A stretch of 64,000 nt of DNA from Sedimentisphaerales bacterium (GTDB lineage Bacteria; Planctomycetota; Phycisphaerae; Sedimentisphaerales; SM23-30): contig JANQJS010000058.1 of assembly GCA_028281535.1 (NCBI GenBank), forward strand, positions 1 to 64,000, given 5' to 3'. How positions within the stretch are numbered: the first letter of the stretch is position 1; each line of letters begins with the position of its first letter. Both the position numbers and the translations under genes were made by a program. The notes under the pieces were generated by a model that was given only the letters and a program-made list of their open reading frames with translations, had not been told where the DNA came from and ran no database searches. This document shows positions 21,361-32,000 of the stretch, piece by piece.

Positions 21361-23058
21361 TTAATTCGTTGTTTTATACTGATGATAGATTTTTTGAATC
21401 TCATCATCTCGCAACATACGGTCATAAATTAATAGTTCATCATACGAAATGGCTGAATTCACATCTACGTCATCAATGAGAACCAATTCACCATTATTAT
21501 TTAGATATAAATTTTTCCAAGAATCAAGAATGGTTGTCCCATCATTCGCTTTCCAGCTATTTTCTATCTGACCATCGAGATATAATTTAACTTTTTCACT
21601 TTGATTGACTGTAATTGCAACATGATACCATCGCCCTTTTTCCAGAATCGTTTTACCAGTAAAACCTTGCTCTCTGTTTTCACGTTCTGGACTATGACAA
21701 ATAAAATCTAATAATAATACTTTTGTTTCAGTATAAGACAAAATCATCGCTGATTCATAAGCCCCGGGACTGGTTGCCGAAGAAAATGACATGAACGTGT
21801 GACCATTGACAATGTTATCAATCCGCAACCAAAATAATACGGATGACGAAAACTCAGATTCGCCCTCCCAGACTTCCTCCATAAGAGCATAATTACCTTC
21901 TTTGAAAGTAGCTGCTACATTTCTTTGATCATCACAAATCTCAGGACCATGTTCTATCAGTTCGATCTGTCGTTTCATATCTAAATCATCACTTTGATTT
22001 GATTCAAAACGACAATGATATTCTGGCCTGGTCGAAGAAATGATTTTTTCATACGCGCAAGGATGGCGTAAATTCTCATGTTCCAGCTGGGAAAATGTCG
22101 TTATAAATTTTTGTGAATTAAAATCGATCGATTTAACAAGTCTCCCATCTGCTGATACGGATTTAGCATCCCCAGTATGGACAGCATGTGCGTCACCATG
22201 TTGCGTTATTAGCGAGACCAACCCACTGGCTACATATAAATCACTTGAACCATCGGTCCCCACTTGAACACGAAACTCTGTACCTAAATCAACCATATCT
22301 GCTGAAGGCGTGTAAATGGTAAAACCCTCAACACCTGATGGAACACTAGCGCTGAGTTTACCCTGTTTAAGAAAAGCCCCATTAGCCGATGATAATTCAA
22401 TTTCAACTGGGCCTTCGAGTATGACCTTAGCCCCGTCATAAAACTCGATTTCAGCATACCCTTTCTTCAGGTGATATGATTTCTCTTGCAATACAATCTC
22501 ATTATTTGTTTGCCTTAAAGGTGACTCCCATTCTGCATTATAGGAATTAACCACTTTAGCAACATCAGATGAATAGGAGATATATAGCAAAGAGAGCAGT
22601 CCCAGTGAAAATACAACACATGCAGCAAGACGAGTGACAATTGTTTTCTTATCAACTTGCCGAGATGGTTTATAGCCGTCTAATTGATCACGCTTCTTTT
22701 TACCAGACATCATTTTCTGACTGGCAAGAAAGGCTTCGAGCTCCTCTTCAGCGTGCTTTTTGATTTTTTCTTTTCGTTTTCGGTTTTCCTCTTGAATGAC
22801 TCCTTTATTCTGCAATTCTTGTATCTCAAGAACCTCTCTTAATAAATCTTCACGATTCATAAGCTCTAAATTATTTACATCGAGCAACCCTTGATTTTGC
22901 AACATAGCATACGTTTCAATAAATTCCAAATAACAATGCACCCCGTCTGGATGCTGGCCAAGAATCTCATAAAACCGATCCATCTTATTTTCAGACAAAC
23001 CTGTTTGCATCATTTCGAGTGTTAGTTCACCCAATTCTATTTGAAGTTTACTATCCAT
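21361..23058 (-). CDS. FecR-domain protein (putative anti-sigma) with C-terminal LamG-like domain
   Basis: Single TM (AACVVFSLGLLSLLYISYS); FecR YTPSADMVDLGTEFRVQV; C-terminal concanavalin-like fold HVAITVNQSEKVKLYLDGQ. 10 bp downstream of an ECF sigma gene. Confidence 0.85.
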   Translation of the reverse strand: MDSKLQIELGELTLEMMQTGLSENKMDRFYEILGQHPDGVHCYLEFIETYAMLQNQGLLDVNNLELMNREDLLREVLEIQELQNKGVIQEENRKRKEKIKKHAEEELEAFLASQKMMSGKKKRDQLDGYKPSRQVDKKTIVTRLAACVVFSLGLLSLLYISYSSDVAKVVNSYNAEWESPLRQTNNEIVLQEKSYHLKKGYAEIEFYDGAKVILEGPVEIELSSANGAFLKQGKLSASVPSGVEGFTIYTPSADMVDLGTEFRVQVGTDGSSDLYVASGLVSLITQHGDAHAVHTGDAKSVSADGRLVKSIDFNSQKFITTFSQLEHENLRHPCAYEKIISSTRPEYHCRFESNQSDDLDMKRQIELIEHGPEICDDQRNVAATFKEGNYALMEEVWEGESEFSSSVLFWLRIDNIVNGHTFMSFSSATSPGAYESAMILSYTETKVLLLDFICHSPERENREQGFTGKTILEKGRWYHVAITVNQSEKVKLYLDGQIENSWKANDGTTILDSWKNLYLNNNGELVLIDDVDVNSAISYDELLIYDRMLRDDEIQKIYHQYKTTN

Positions 23059-23067
23059 AAATACCTT

Positions 23068-23607
23068 TTATGTGGATAATTTTTTTTGAATGCATTGACG
23101 TAAAATAATAATGATTCGTGAGATCGACTTATAAAGCGTATCTGCTGATCGCCCTACCTGTTGAGCAATATCAACAACCTTAAGCCCTTTATTAAAATGC
23201 AGGTCAATTATTTCGCGATCTTTCGGCTTCAATGCTTCAGTGCAACTTTTAAGACTATCTGCTCGCTCTGAATAGTTATCTGAATGAATCTCTTGCTGGG
23301 CATTGGCGATCATTCTAAAAATATCATCCCGTAACTTAACTGAACGGCGTTGTTTTTTCCGATTAAAATTAACAATGGTAAAATAAGAAATTTTAATTGC
23401 CCAGCTGTGAAAACTGGTATCTGCCTTGTACTCAGAAAATTTCTTACACATGATCAAAGCCGTTTCCTGCAATATATCATCTGCATCACTTGGGTTAGGC
23501 ACGAGTGATAAGATATACCCATAAATGCGTCGCTGATTGGCCATGAGTAACGCCGTAAATCTTTCCGACACATGATTTGTCATTTCGTTGTTTATTTGCT
23601 GATCCAT
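23068..23607 (-). CDS. ECF-family RNA polymerase sigma factor
   Basis: PSDADDILQETALIMCKKFSEY; FHSWAIKISYFTIVNFNRKKQR; C-terminal HTH region KDREIIDLHFNKGLKVVDIAQQVGRSADTLYKSISR. Confidence 0.92.
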   Translation of the reverse strand: MDQQINNEMTNHVSERFTALLMANQRRIYGYILSLVPNPSDADDILQETALIMCKKFSEYKADTSFHSWAIKISYFTIVNFNRKKQRRSVKLRDDIFRMIANAQQEIHSDNYSERADSLKSCTEALKPKDREIIDLHFNKGLKVVDIAQQVGRSADTLYKSISRIIIILRQCIQKKLST

Positions 23608-24394
23608 AGAAATCTTTCAATATTGAGCAGTCGACTTATATAGAAAATGTCATCAAAATGAAAAACTGGAAAATATTTTTTAAAAATAATGACAACGATA
23701 GAACTCCTAATCCATTATCGACGACAAAAACCTTTATAATCACTTAGTTTGCAACCATTAAAAAGCACCTCCAACTATATGATTTTTAGCGAGATTTTAT
23801 ACAATAACTTAATATTTTAAGCCCGATAAATAGGGTTCATGCAAAAGCTTTATCTGTCACTCGATCTGAGTCTGAAAACTTGACATCACCTATTAGTTCG
23901 CCATTTAATAAAAAAAGAGTAACAGATTATGGCTACCACGTTTAGGAAGTAGAATACCTATTTCTAGATACTATCTAAAATAATTTTAAAACATCATTAT
24001 TGAACGTAGACACTTTGTGACAAATTTGACCTGATCGCCTTCCAAACAAATCACATGGGAATAAATCCACTTTAGTATGAGTTTCAATGGAATCAGTGAG
24101 CTACGAAATCACGATCTTTCTATCGATTATATTTGTATGGATGATGCTCACAAACATGCTCAAATCAATCATTTAACGGCTCACTTTTTATCAAAAGTTG
24201 ATTAATCCCAACCAGTATTTAGACGATACTTGACTAGCTAATGATCTATTGACTATTTGTACTTATGAGACCATCTCATAAGATTCAATCATTAATAAAT
24301 AGAAAAGAGTAAAAGTAAGGGGTGTTAACACATGTAAGTGGAAACACCAAGTGAACATATCATTTGTGGTTTATACAACCTATGGAGCGAATTG

Positions 24395-26851
24395 ATGAAA
24401 ATTGTAAATATACTTTTCGTTTTGTTAACAGTGATTCTTTTTATACAACCTGCGTTTTCTGGAAATGCCCAGCCGCAAACTCCGATAACTCATGAGAGCG
24501 ATTCATCTCATGCTCAGAAGCAGGAAACTCATATATCTGAAAATGCAAGTGACCACACAACATCCAACCACAACGAAGCTGTAAACCACGCTGAATCGCC
24601 AGAGTCACATGCATCACATAATAATAATGATGATGTTCATGCCGCCCTGCTGCCCGCAGAAGAATTAAGCAAACTCGATAAAGATCGACATGCCCATTAT
24701 ACTGTCAATCCGGTAGAGATTAAAAGTCAACCTAGTTGGGTAGTGTTTTATGTGCTGATTGGATTCTCGGTTCTATTTTGTATCCTGAGTGTTGCATTTA
24801 TCACTTCACCATTTTTTACACATTTAAAGATCAACAACAAAATTTTAATCGGTGCTGGCGTTATTACCACCTTATTGTTGATTAGCGGCCTTTCGAGCAT
24901 GTACTTCCTAAACATAGTCGATAAAGATTCACATATTGAGATATCAACAAAACAATTGGATATGTTGTGCAAAGAAATGGAAGCATTACAATTTGAATTT
25001 GTGTTCTATGGCATTCAAGATAAAGAACTGGGTGATAAGATTGCCAAGAAAAATGAAAAGATCATCCAGGAAAAAGGGCTTTTCGATCAAGAACTCACCA
25101 AAGTTCGCAACTACCTTGACAATCCAGAATTACTGGCACTCATACAAAAGATATCCGAGGCAACAGTACATTATCGAAAAACGTTTAAAGAGCTCGTCCA
25201 CAATTATCATGAGCTTGAAAATCTGAAAGTTCTTTCACATAATGAGACACTTGAAATGGATCATAAGCTTCGCGAATTAATTTTAAAACATGAAGATAGT
25301 TTACATGCTTTAGAAGACGCTGAAGTCATTGATATGGAACAAATCAAATATCAAACACACATTGTCGAAAAATTGTTAGATGCAGAAGTCGCCCTGCTTC
25401 ACATATCTCATGCTCAATTTGAATTCATGTTAGATAAACACATTGAACATATTCCAACGATGGAACATGGATTTCATGGAGTAAATAAGAATGTAGATTT
25501 GGTGCTCGAAAAACTAACTCATCTTGATAAACCAGAAGAAGAGATTAACAAAGAAATCAAAGCTCTAAAGCAAGTTAAAGAATTGACCAAGAAATATAAG
25601 CATGAAGTCACACAAATCATCAAAGATGAATTACTCATCGAAACCGAATTAAATGAATGCACACACGACTTGAAAAAAATCGCATCACTGACAAATGGTA
25701 TTCTTCAATATGCAGAAGAAGAATTACAAACAGCAAAGAAAGAATCTTACCTAAGCATCGTTACCTTATTAATACTCGCGATTGTCACAGGTGTGATAAC
25801 AACATTAATGACATCTAGAAAAATCACCCAGCCATTGAATCAAGCCAAAGTAATTATTCAATCGATGAGCCAAGGCGATCTAACAGGTAAAATTGATGTG
25901 CAAAGCAAAGATGAAGTGGGACAGCTCTCCAATCACTTCAATGAGTTTGCCATTAAAATGAATGGCATCATCAAAGAGATGACAGAGAAATCATTAGACA
26001 TCGCCGACTATGCCGGTGATCTTTCTACGACAGCTCAAGACATATCCAAAGATGCCACGACAACGAGCAAAGAATCGAAATCGGTATCTGCCGCCTCGAA
26101 AGAAATGTCTGGAAATATGATCAACATGTCTTCAACATCAGAACAAATTGCCTCTAATGCAAAATCTGTTTCAAGTTCTATTGAAAAAATCAATTCACGT
26201 ATGAACGACATCACGAAGGATGTTGAAACAGCTTCTACTGTTTCTGATAAAGCAACACAATTAGCTCAAACCAGTAACGAAAAAATTGGACTACTAGGCA
26301 GTGCAGCCGATGAGATTGGAAAAATCATCGATGTGATTGAAGAAATCGCCGAACAAACCAATCTACTCGCTCTGAATGCGACCATTGAAGCCGCAAGAGC
26401 CGGTGACGCGGGCAAAGGATTTGCCGTAGTTGCCACCGAAGTCAAAGAACTCGCACAGCAAACCAGTGCGGCGACTATTGATATCAGTAAACGTATTACA
26501 GCCATCCAGGAAACCACTGGAGAATCGGAAGAATCAATTCGGAACATCACAGATGTCATCAAAAAACTCAGTGAAATCTCACAGAAAATTTCACTCGTCA
26601 TTAACGAACAAAATAGTGATACCAAACTTGCCACACAACATATTTATGAATTGACCGAGGCATCCAATCTTGTCTCAACGAACATCCAGCAATCCGCACA
26701 GACTAGCAAAGAAATTACTGAAAGCATTTTGAATGTGGATTCGATTGCCACGAAAACCTCTGAAGGAATCGAGAATACAAGTACCATTAGCAATAATCTG
26801 TTTAGCATGTCTCAAAAGTTAAAATCACTTGTCAACCAATTCAAAGTGTAA
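24395..26851 (+). CDS. Methyl-accepting chemotaxis protein with His-rich N-terminal region
   Basis: HAMP plus the highly conserved hairpin IIDVIEEIAEQTNLLALNATIEAARAGDAGKGFAVVATEVKELAQQT. ATG at 24395 preceded by GGAG gives a signal peptide; the track start at 24338 is less likely. Confidence 0.93.
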   Translation: MKIVNILFVLLTVILFIQPAFSGNAQPQTPITHESDSSHAQKQETHISENASDHTTSNHNEAVNHAESPESHASHNNNDDVHAALLPAEELSKLDKDRHAHYTVNPVEIKSQPSWVVFYVLIGFSVLFCILSVAFITSPFFTHLKINNKILIGAGVITTLLLISGLSSMYFLNIVDKDSHIEISTKQLDMLCKEMEALQFEFVFYGIQDKELGDKIAKKNEKIIQEKGLFDQELTKVRNYLDNPELLALIQKISEATVHYRKTFKELVHNYHELENLKVLSHNETLEMDHKLRELILKHEDSLHALEDAEVIDMEQIKYQTHIVEKLLDAEVALLHISHAQFEFMLDKHIEHIPTMEHGFHGVNKNVDLVLEKLTHLDKPEEEINKEIKALKQVKELTKKYKHEVTQIIKDELLIETELNECTHDLKKIASLTNGILQYAEEELQTAKKESYLSIVTLLILAIVTGVITTLMTSRKITQPLNQAKVIIQSMSQGDLTGKIDVQSKDEVGQLSNHFNEFAIKMNGIIKEMTEKSLDIADYAGDLSTTAQDISKDATTTSKESKSVSAASKEMSGNMINMSSTSEQIASNAKSVSSSIEKINSRMNDITKDVETASTVSDKATQLAQTSNEKIGLLGSAADEIGKIIDVIEEIAEQTNLLALNATIEAARAGDAGKGFAVVATEVKELAQQTSAATIDISKRITAIQETTGESEESIRNITDVIKKLSEISQKISLVINEQNSDTKLATQHIYELTEASNLVSTNIQQSAQTSKEITESILNVDSIATKTSEGIENTSTISNNLFSMSQKLKSLVNQFKV

Positions 26852-26959
26852 TGACAACTCTCTGCGGAAAACTGGTCTGCATTGCCAGTTCATCAAATGG
26901 TAGAATGGGTTATAATATTATCAAAACAATCTATCGTAGAGTGGACAGATTTTGCCAGA

Positions 26960-27009
26960 AAAAGTAGAGGCCTGTCTCCCGGACCATGGCGGCACAGCGA
27001 ACAAGCCTC
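26960..27009 (-). terminator. Possible terminator downstream of the SGNH gene frame
   Basis: GAGGCCTGT (26967-26975) / ACAAGCCTC (27001-27009), 9 bp with one G-U on the minus strand, followed by TACTTTTTC on the minus strand. Loop is long (25 nt). Confidence 0.4.
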
Positions 27010-27060
27010 ATATAAATAAAGATCATTAATGAGAAGAATGATTTAGCTAAGATCAAACCA

Positions 27061-28275
27061 TTATGGATTTTTGAACAGGATATAAGCCACCTGCTCTTTC
27101 GTATGACGGCGTTCTGGATTACTCATCTGATCTTCATCAATTGAAAGTTTAATCTGACCAAGAACCACTGGTTGTGAATATTAGTTAACATAACTTTGCG
27201 GCTGACCAACCCACCTTGAACTATTATCCGTGATGGTCGATTGGTGTTTCACTCCCTCCAATGTAATCCCATCATTAGCCTCTGTATAACCCCCCTCTTC
27301 CACGGCGAGGTAATAAATATCAGCATAGTCAGGTTCGGTGTTTCCATCCCCATCAATTCGAACTCTAAAAGAACTATCCTGCGCATTTTTAATGCGTACG
27401 CAAGCGGAGGCCATATTTTTATTATAATTCGCCATGGCAATCACAACCATGGATTCATGCATGTTGCACAGATAAACGGTCGCCCATTCGGTGGTCATAT
27501 ATTCGACTAATCCCACTTCAAGATTAACATTTGCACCACTCTCACCACCTCCACTGTTATTGTTCGCCTGTATAGCATTAAACCAATTATTAGCTAAAAC
27601 GGCCATACCTGCGGCATTCGGATGACCATCAGGAGGCGGAAGTAAATGAATGTTTTTATCCCAATCAGGACGCAAATCAGCATAATAGACTGGTGATTGA
27701 GTGGTACTTAGCGAACCAGCCAAATCTTTTACGGAAAGATTAATAGCATCTATCTCAGCATCATCTATCCCTTCTGCATAGGCGTAAGCTCCTAAATATA
27801 CTTTAACATGAGAATTGTCTGTTCGTAAAGATGTAATGATATCGCTAATAATCCCTAACACACGTGAGACTTCAGCAGGATCGGAATGATCGGTAATATC
27901 ATTTCCACCTGCCATGAGCAGGACATTATCCGCTTGAGGCAACTCACGATATAAGTTAGGCAGTTCAGTTAGAATATCCGTAGCAAGTGCACCACCGAGT
28001 GCATCATGATCGCGATCAAACTCTTGATCAACTTCACAACCTGGAAACTCTGTATCAGAAACGGTGCCAATAAAATCAACGGTGTAACCATTCGCAATAA
28101 GTGCCTGATACAAAGGACGTCTCCAGGTTGAATCAATCCAGCATGAAGACCAAGAATCACCAATCACCCATAAATTTCCTAAATTTTTAGCCTTAACATC
28201 AGTAATAACGCCCATAATAATAAACAAAAAGCACAACAGGCGCACGAGATTTCGATAGAAATAATGATTCATCAC
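27061..28275 (-). pseudogene. SGNH/GDSL-type hydrolase with lectin-like domain, interrupted by an in-frame TAA at 27181-27183; residual in-frame domain runs to 27061
   Basis: IGDSWS, GGND and DGHPNAAG blocks. After the stop the same frame reads YSQPVVLGQIKLSIDEDQMSNPERRHTKEQVAYILFKNP*, homologous to paralogs in the 17005 and 29062 ORFs. The hydrolase domain itself is intact and may be functional. Confidence 0.75.
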
Positions 28276-28517
28276 ATTTCCCTTTCTAGTTTTAAAAATA
28301 AATACACACTATTTTGACGTAGGATAACCATCATGCCATGCGCGCATGTCACCTGCCAGATGCTGGTTAGACACCAACAAAAGCATTTTTGGTTAATATT
28401 TGTTTGTTTTTCTGTCAGTCTTATTCGTTTGCTACTAGTCAATAGCCATACAGTAAAGAATTGGACAAATATTTAGATAATTTGAAATAATGGAATAATT
28501 TTTCTATTAATATAAAA

Positions 28518-28548
28518 AGCGTGACCGCATATAATAAGCGATCACGCT
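28518..28548 (-). terminator. Hairpin/terminator
   Basis: AGCGTGACCGC / GCGATCACGCT (one U-G on the minus strand) with minus-strand T tract. Confidence 0.6.
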
Positions 28549-28587
28549 AAAGGGAAGTGAAATACCTATAAAGAAAATTTTAAGGAT

Positions 28588-28622
28588 CATAGCAAAGCCC
28601 AAAATGTTTGAGCTTTGCTATG
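28588..28622 (-). terminator. Strong hairpin just downstream of the orphan CBM-like tail
   Basis: 16 bp stem CATAGCAAAGCCCAAA / TTTGAGCTTTGCTATG (one U-G on the minus strand). Confidence 0.6.
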
Positions 28623-28640
28623 GCGAAATCAAGTTACACG

Positions 28641-28886
28641 TTAGTTTCTTGCCTGATAAGCATCCACATGGAACTCTTCAGATATTGTTGTCACAACGAT
28701 AGTATTCGATCCACAAGTTAAAGACATATCTTCAAATGCCAGGAAGCTATCAAACGATCCAGTACCAACATTGACTGTTTGAGCCGCACCGCCATTAATA
28801 GAAACCGTACAACTCTGAGCCAGATTATCCAGACGCCAGACATAGAGAGGTATACCATTACCATTTATTGTGAATATGCCCATCAT
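28641..28886 (-). pseudogene. 5'-truncated remnant of a CBM-like C-terminal domain
   Basis: FTINGNGIPLYVW...TVSINGG...LTCGSNTIVVTTISEEFHVDAYQARN aligns with the C-termini of the 17005 and 29062 ORFs (...FTGTGVRFYSF...SGSHTLVGTVTSGEVEVDAFEAFN). No signal peptide or N-terminal half. Confidence 0.65.
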
Positions 28887-28945
28887 GTCAGGCTTATATA
28901 AGTTTTTAGATACTCGACGACATTCTCATCAAAATAATAAATAAT

Positions 28946-28971
28946 CGTGGCCATGGTTTCTCATGACCACG
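28946..28971 (-). terminator. Hairpin between the 29062 gene and the CBM remnant
   Basis: CGTGGCCATG / CATGACCACG, one U-G on the minus strand. Confidence 0.45.
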
Positions 28972-29014
28972 TATAAGTATGCGAAGCATCTATTTGGATA
29001 AAATCTTTTATCAT

Positions 29015-29047
29015 TTAGTCAGGCCCTAATGAATAGAGCCTGACTAA
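29015..29047 (-). terminator. Hairpin 15 bp downstream of the 29062 gene
   Basis: 14 bp stem TTAGTCAGGCCCTA / TAGAGCCTGACTAA, one U-G on the minus strand; T tract not on the downstream side. Confidence 0.5.
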
Positions 29048-29061
29048 AAAATTACGCTATA

Positions 29062-32000
29062 TTAATTAAATACCTCAAAAGCATCAAAGTGAGGTTCACC
29101 TGAAACACCAGTAATGACAATCGTATGTGAACCGCTACTCAAAGAAGTCGTTTCAAAAATCTGAACGGAATTCTGACTTACGCCGGTATTAAAGGTACCC
29201 TGGTTGACAGAGTCAATCGAAATACTAACGCTATGATCGTCATCATAACTCCAATGATGAACACGAACACCCGTTCCATTAAAGGTATAAGTAACAGTAC
29301 CCGCGGTCTCCAAGTTCCATTGAACAGTACCGTTAATCGCACTTGGATAGAGAGTAAGATTTGACCATGATCCGGCACCGCCATAAACGATGCTAGCATC
29401 AGTATTATCCACAACAGTCCAACTACCTCCACCAGCTTGTGTGATTGCACAAGATGCTGCAGAAGCTGCTCCTGTGTTACCCAAGCTATCACGCGCCTGT
29501 ACAGTATAGCAGTATTGCGTAGAAGCTGTCAGTCCACTATCCGTATAACTAGTGGAGGTCTGCCAACCACTACTGGTCGCGCCTGGATTACCCGAAGTTT
29601 CTACAAATTGATATTCCACAGGTCCAGATGGATCACTCGCCGTGGTCGCCGTCATACTAATCGCGGTATCACTATCAGCATTTGGAGCTGATGCAAACGT
29701 CGCAGGATTAGGTGTTGGTGGCGTGGTATCAGGTGTCGCTTGGGTCGTTGCACAAGACTGAGACGAAGCAGACCCGGTGTTACCCAAACTGTCACGCGAT
29801 TGAACAGTATAACAATATTGCGTACTACCGCTCAAACCAACATCTGTATAACTTGTGGATGTTTGCCAGCCACTATCTGTGCCGCCGGGACTACCACTAG
29901 TGTTGTCAAAGTTATATTCCACCGGACCAGATGGATCGCTTGCTGTTGTTGCTGTCATGCTGATCGCGGTATCGCTATCAGCACTTGGAGCAGAGGCAAA
30001 CGTCGCAGGGTTCGGTGTGGGTGGTGTGGTATCTGGAGCCGCATTCGTCGTGGCACTCGCACCCGCAGAAGCACTTCCAGCATTCCCCACACTATCACGT
30101 GTAGTGACGGTATAGGTGTACTGGGTACTGGCTGTTAATCCGCTATCGGTATAGCTCGTTGACGTTTGCCATGAGCTGCTAGTTCCACCTGGATTACCAG
30201 ACATTTCAGTAAACAAGTATTCAACCGGACCGGAAGGATCACTTGCCGTCGTTGCCGTCATGCTGATCACGGTATCGCTATCAGCACTTGGTGCGGAAGC
30301 AAAGGTCATTGGGTTCGGTGTTGGCGGTGTGGTATCAGGTGGAGCCGGGCCATCTTCGAAGACGATGAAGGCCACCTGTTCACCGGTATGGTTACGTTCC
30401 GTATCACCGAGTTGATCTTCTTCGATCGCCAGGTTGATATTGGTGTTGGAGATTGGATTTGCTCCATAAAGCATGCCCCAGCCACCATTGTTACCATCCA
30501 TCGCAGTCAGACATGCGACACCAACAGAAGCTGCACCACTCAGACCAGAAACTGGGCGTGCAAATGGAGCATTGCCATCGGTCACTTCCAGAACACCATC
30601 AGATGTTACGCCAGCACTGTAGTTCACACCATCCATCGTACCGCTGCCTGATTCAATCACAATGTAACCAATGGTTTCATTGGCATGCGTATTATCAGGA
30701 TCTTCGTTGACGGTTTTACCCGTAAACAAGGTACCGCTTTGCGGTGGAGTCTGACGTGTACTACCACGTGCCCAGAATTCTACATGGCCAGCATCGTTGT
30801 AGGTCATCACCTGACCGACAACAACCGGTGTAGTATAACTATTCGCATAGGTGCGAGATTCGCCGTTCCAGGTTGCTGATGCATTGTCGGTTACCGTCGA
30901 AGAGTACTTGACAGCTTCCATGGTTACACCATCTTGAGCCTGCGTATAGACACCTTCTTCAACGACCATGTAGTAGACAGAGATGTTACTGACCGCGGTT
31001 GGGCCTGCGGCATCAACACGGACATCAAAGCTACTACTAGTAGCGTTTTGAATTCGCACACTAGCTGGGGCAGAAGTGTTGTCATAATTTGGCGTGGCAA
31101 CAACCACCATCGAGGTGTAGCTGCTGGTCAAATTCACAGTGGTCCAACTACTACCAACACCATTGACCACACCTGTTTCAAGGCGAATCGCGCCTGGAGG
31201 TGGTGGATCATTGGTGGTTGCACATGCAGCAGTTGATGCCGTCCCCGTGTTACCTACACTGTCACGCATTTGAACGGTATAGCAGTAAATTGTTGAAGCC
31301 GTTAAACCACTATCGGTGTAACTGGTAGCTGTTTGCCATCCACTATTGGTTGCACCAGAGCCTCCAGTTGTTTCAACAAATTGATACTCAACGGGACCTG
31401 ACGCATCACTACCAGTTGTGGCTGTCATACTAACCGCCGTTTCACTATCAGCTGCCGGAGCAGTTGCAAAGGTCGCCGGGTTCGGTGTGGGCGGATCAAT
31501 ATCAGGCAGAGCATCCGTCGTTGCACAAGACTGAGAAGAGCTTGAACCAACATTACCTACCGAGTCACGTGATGTCACGGTATAGCAATATTGTGTGCTT
31601 GGTGAAAGCAACGTATCTGTATAACTTGTTGAAGTTTGCCAGACACTGTTGCTGCCACCAGGATTACCACTCGTTTCCGTAAAGAAATATTCAATAGGAC
31701 CCGATGGATCACTACCCGTAGTCGCGGTCATTGAAATCGAACTCGTACCAGCCGATGCCGGAGCCGAAGCAAACGTTGCGGGATTCGGTGTCGGAGGCGT
31801 GGTATCAGGTGTTGCTTGCGTGGTGGCACAAGATGCCGTTGAAGCGGACCCCGTATTACCAACACTATCACGCGATTGAACGGTGTAGCAGTATTGGGTC
31901 GAACCAGTCAAGCCGCTATCGGTATAGCTGGTTGAAGTTTGCCATGCACTACTAGTCGCACCTGGGTTACCAGAGGTTTCAACGAATTGATATTCCACCG

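Noticed and set aside
24077-24205. 42 aa ORF (MSFNGISELRNHDLSIDYICMDDAHKHAQINHLTAHFLSKVD) in the region before the MCP
   Set aside because: Reads somewhat protein-like, but has no ribosome-binding site or recognisable homology; too short to support.
24300-24394. Possible c-di-GMP riboswitch upstream of the MCP
   Set aside because: Small stems are present (GGTGTT/AACACC), but the GEMM conserved core was not found.
29740-31879. Plus-strand ORFs (e.g. 29740-30138, 30453-30710, 31649-31879)
   Set aside because: Antisense shadows of the repetitive coding sequence, biased composition, no recognisable domains or ribosome-binding sites.
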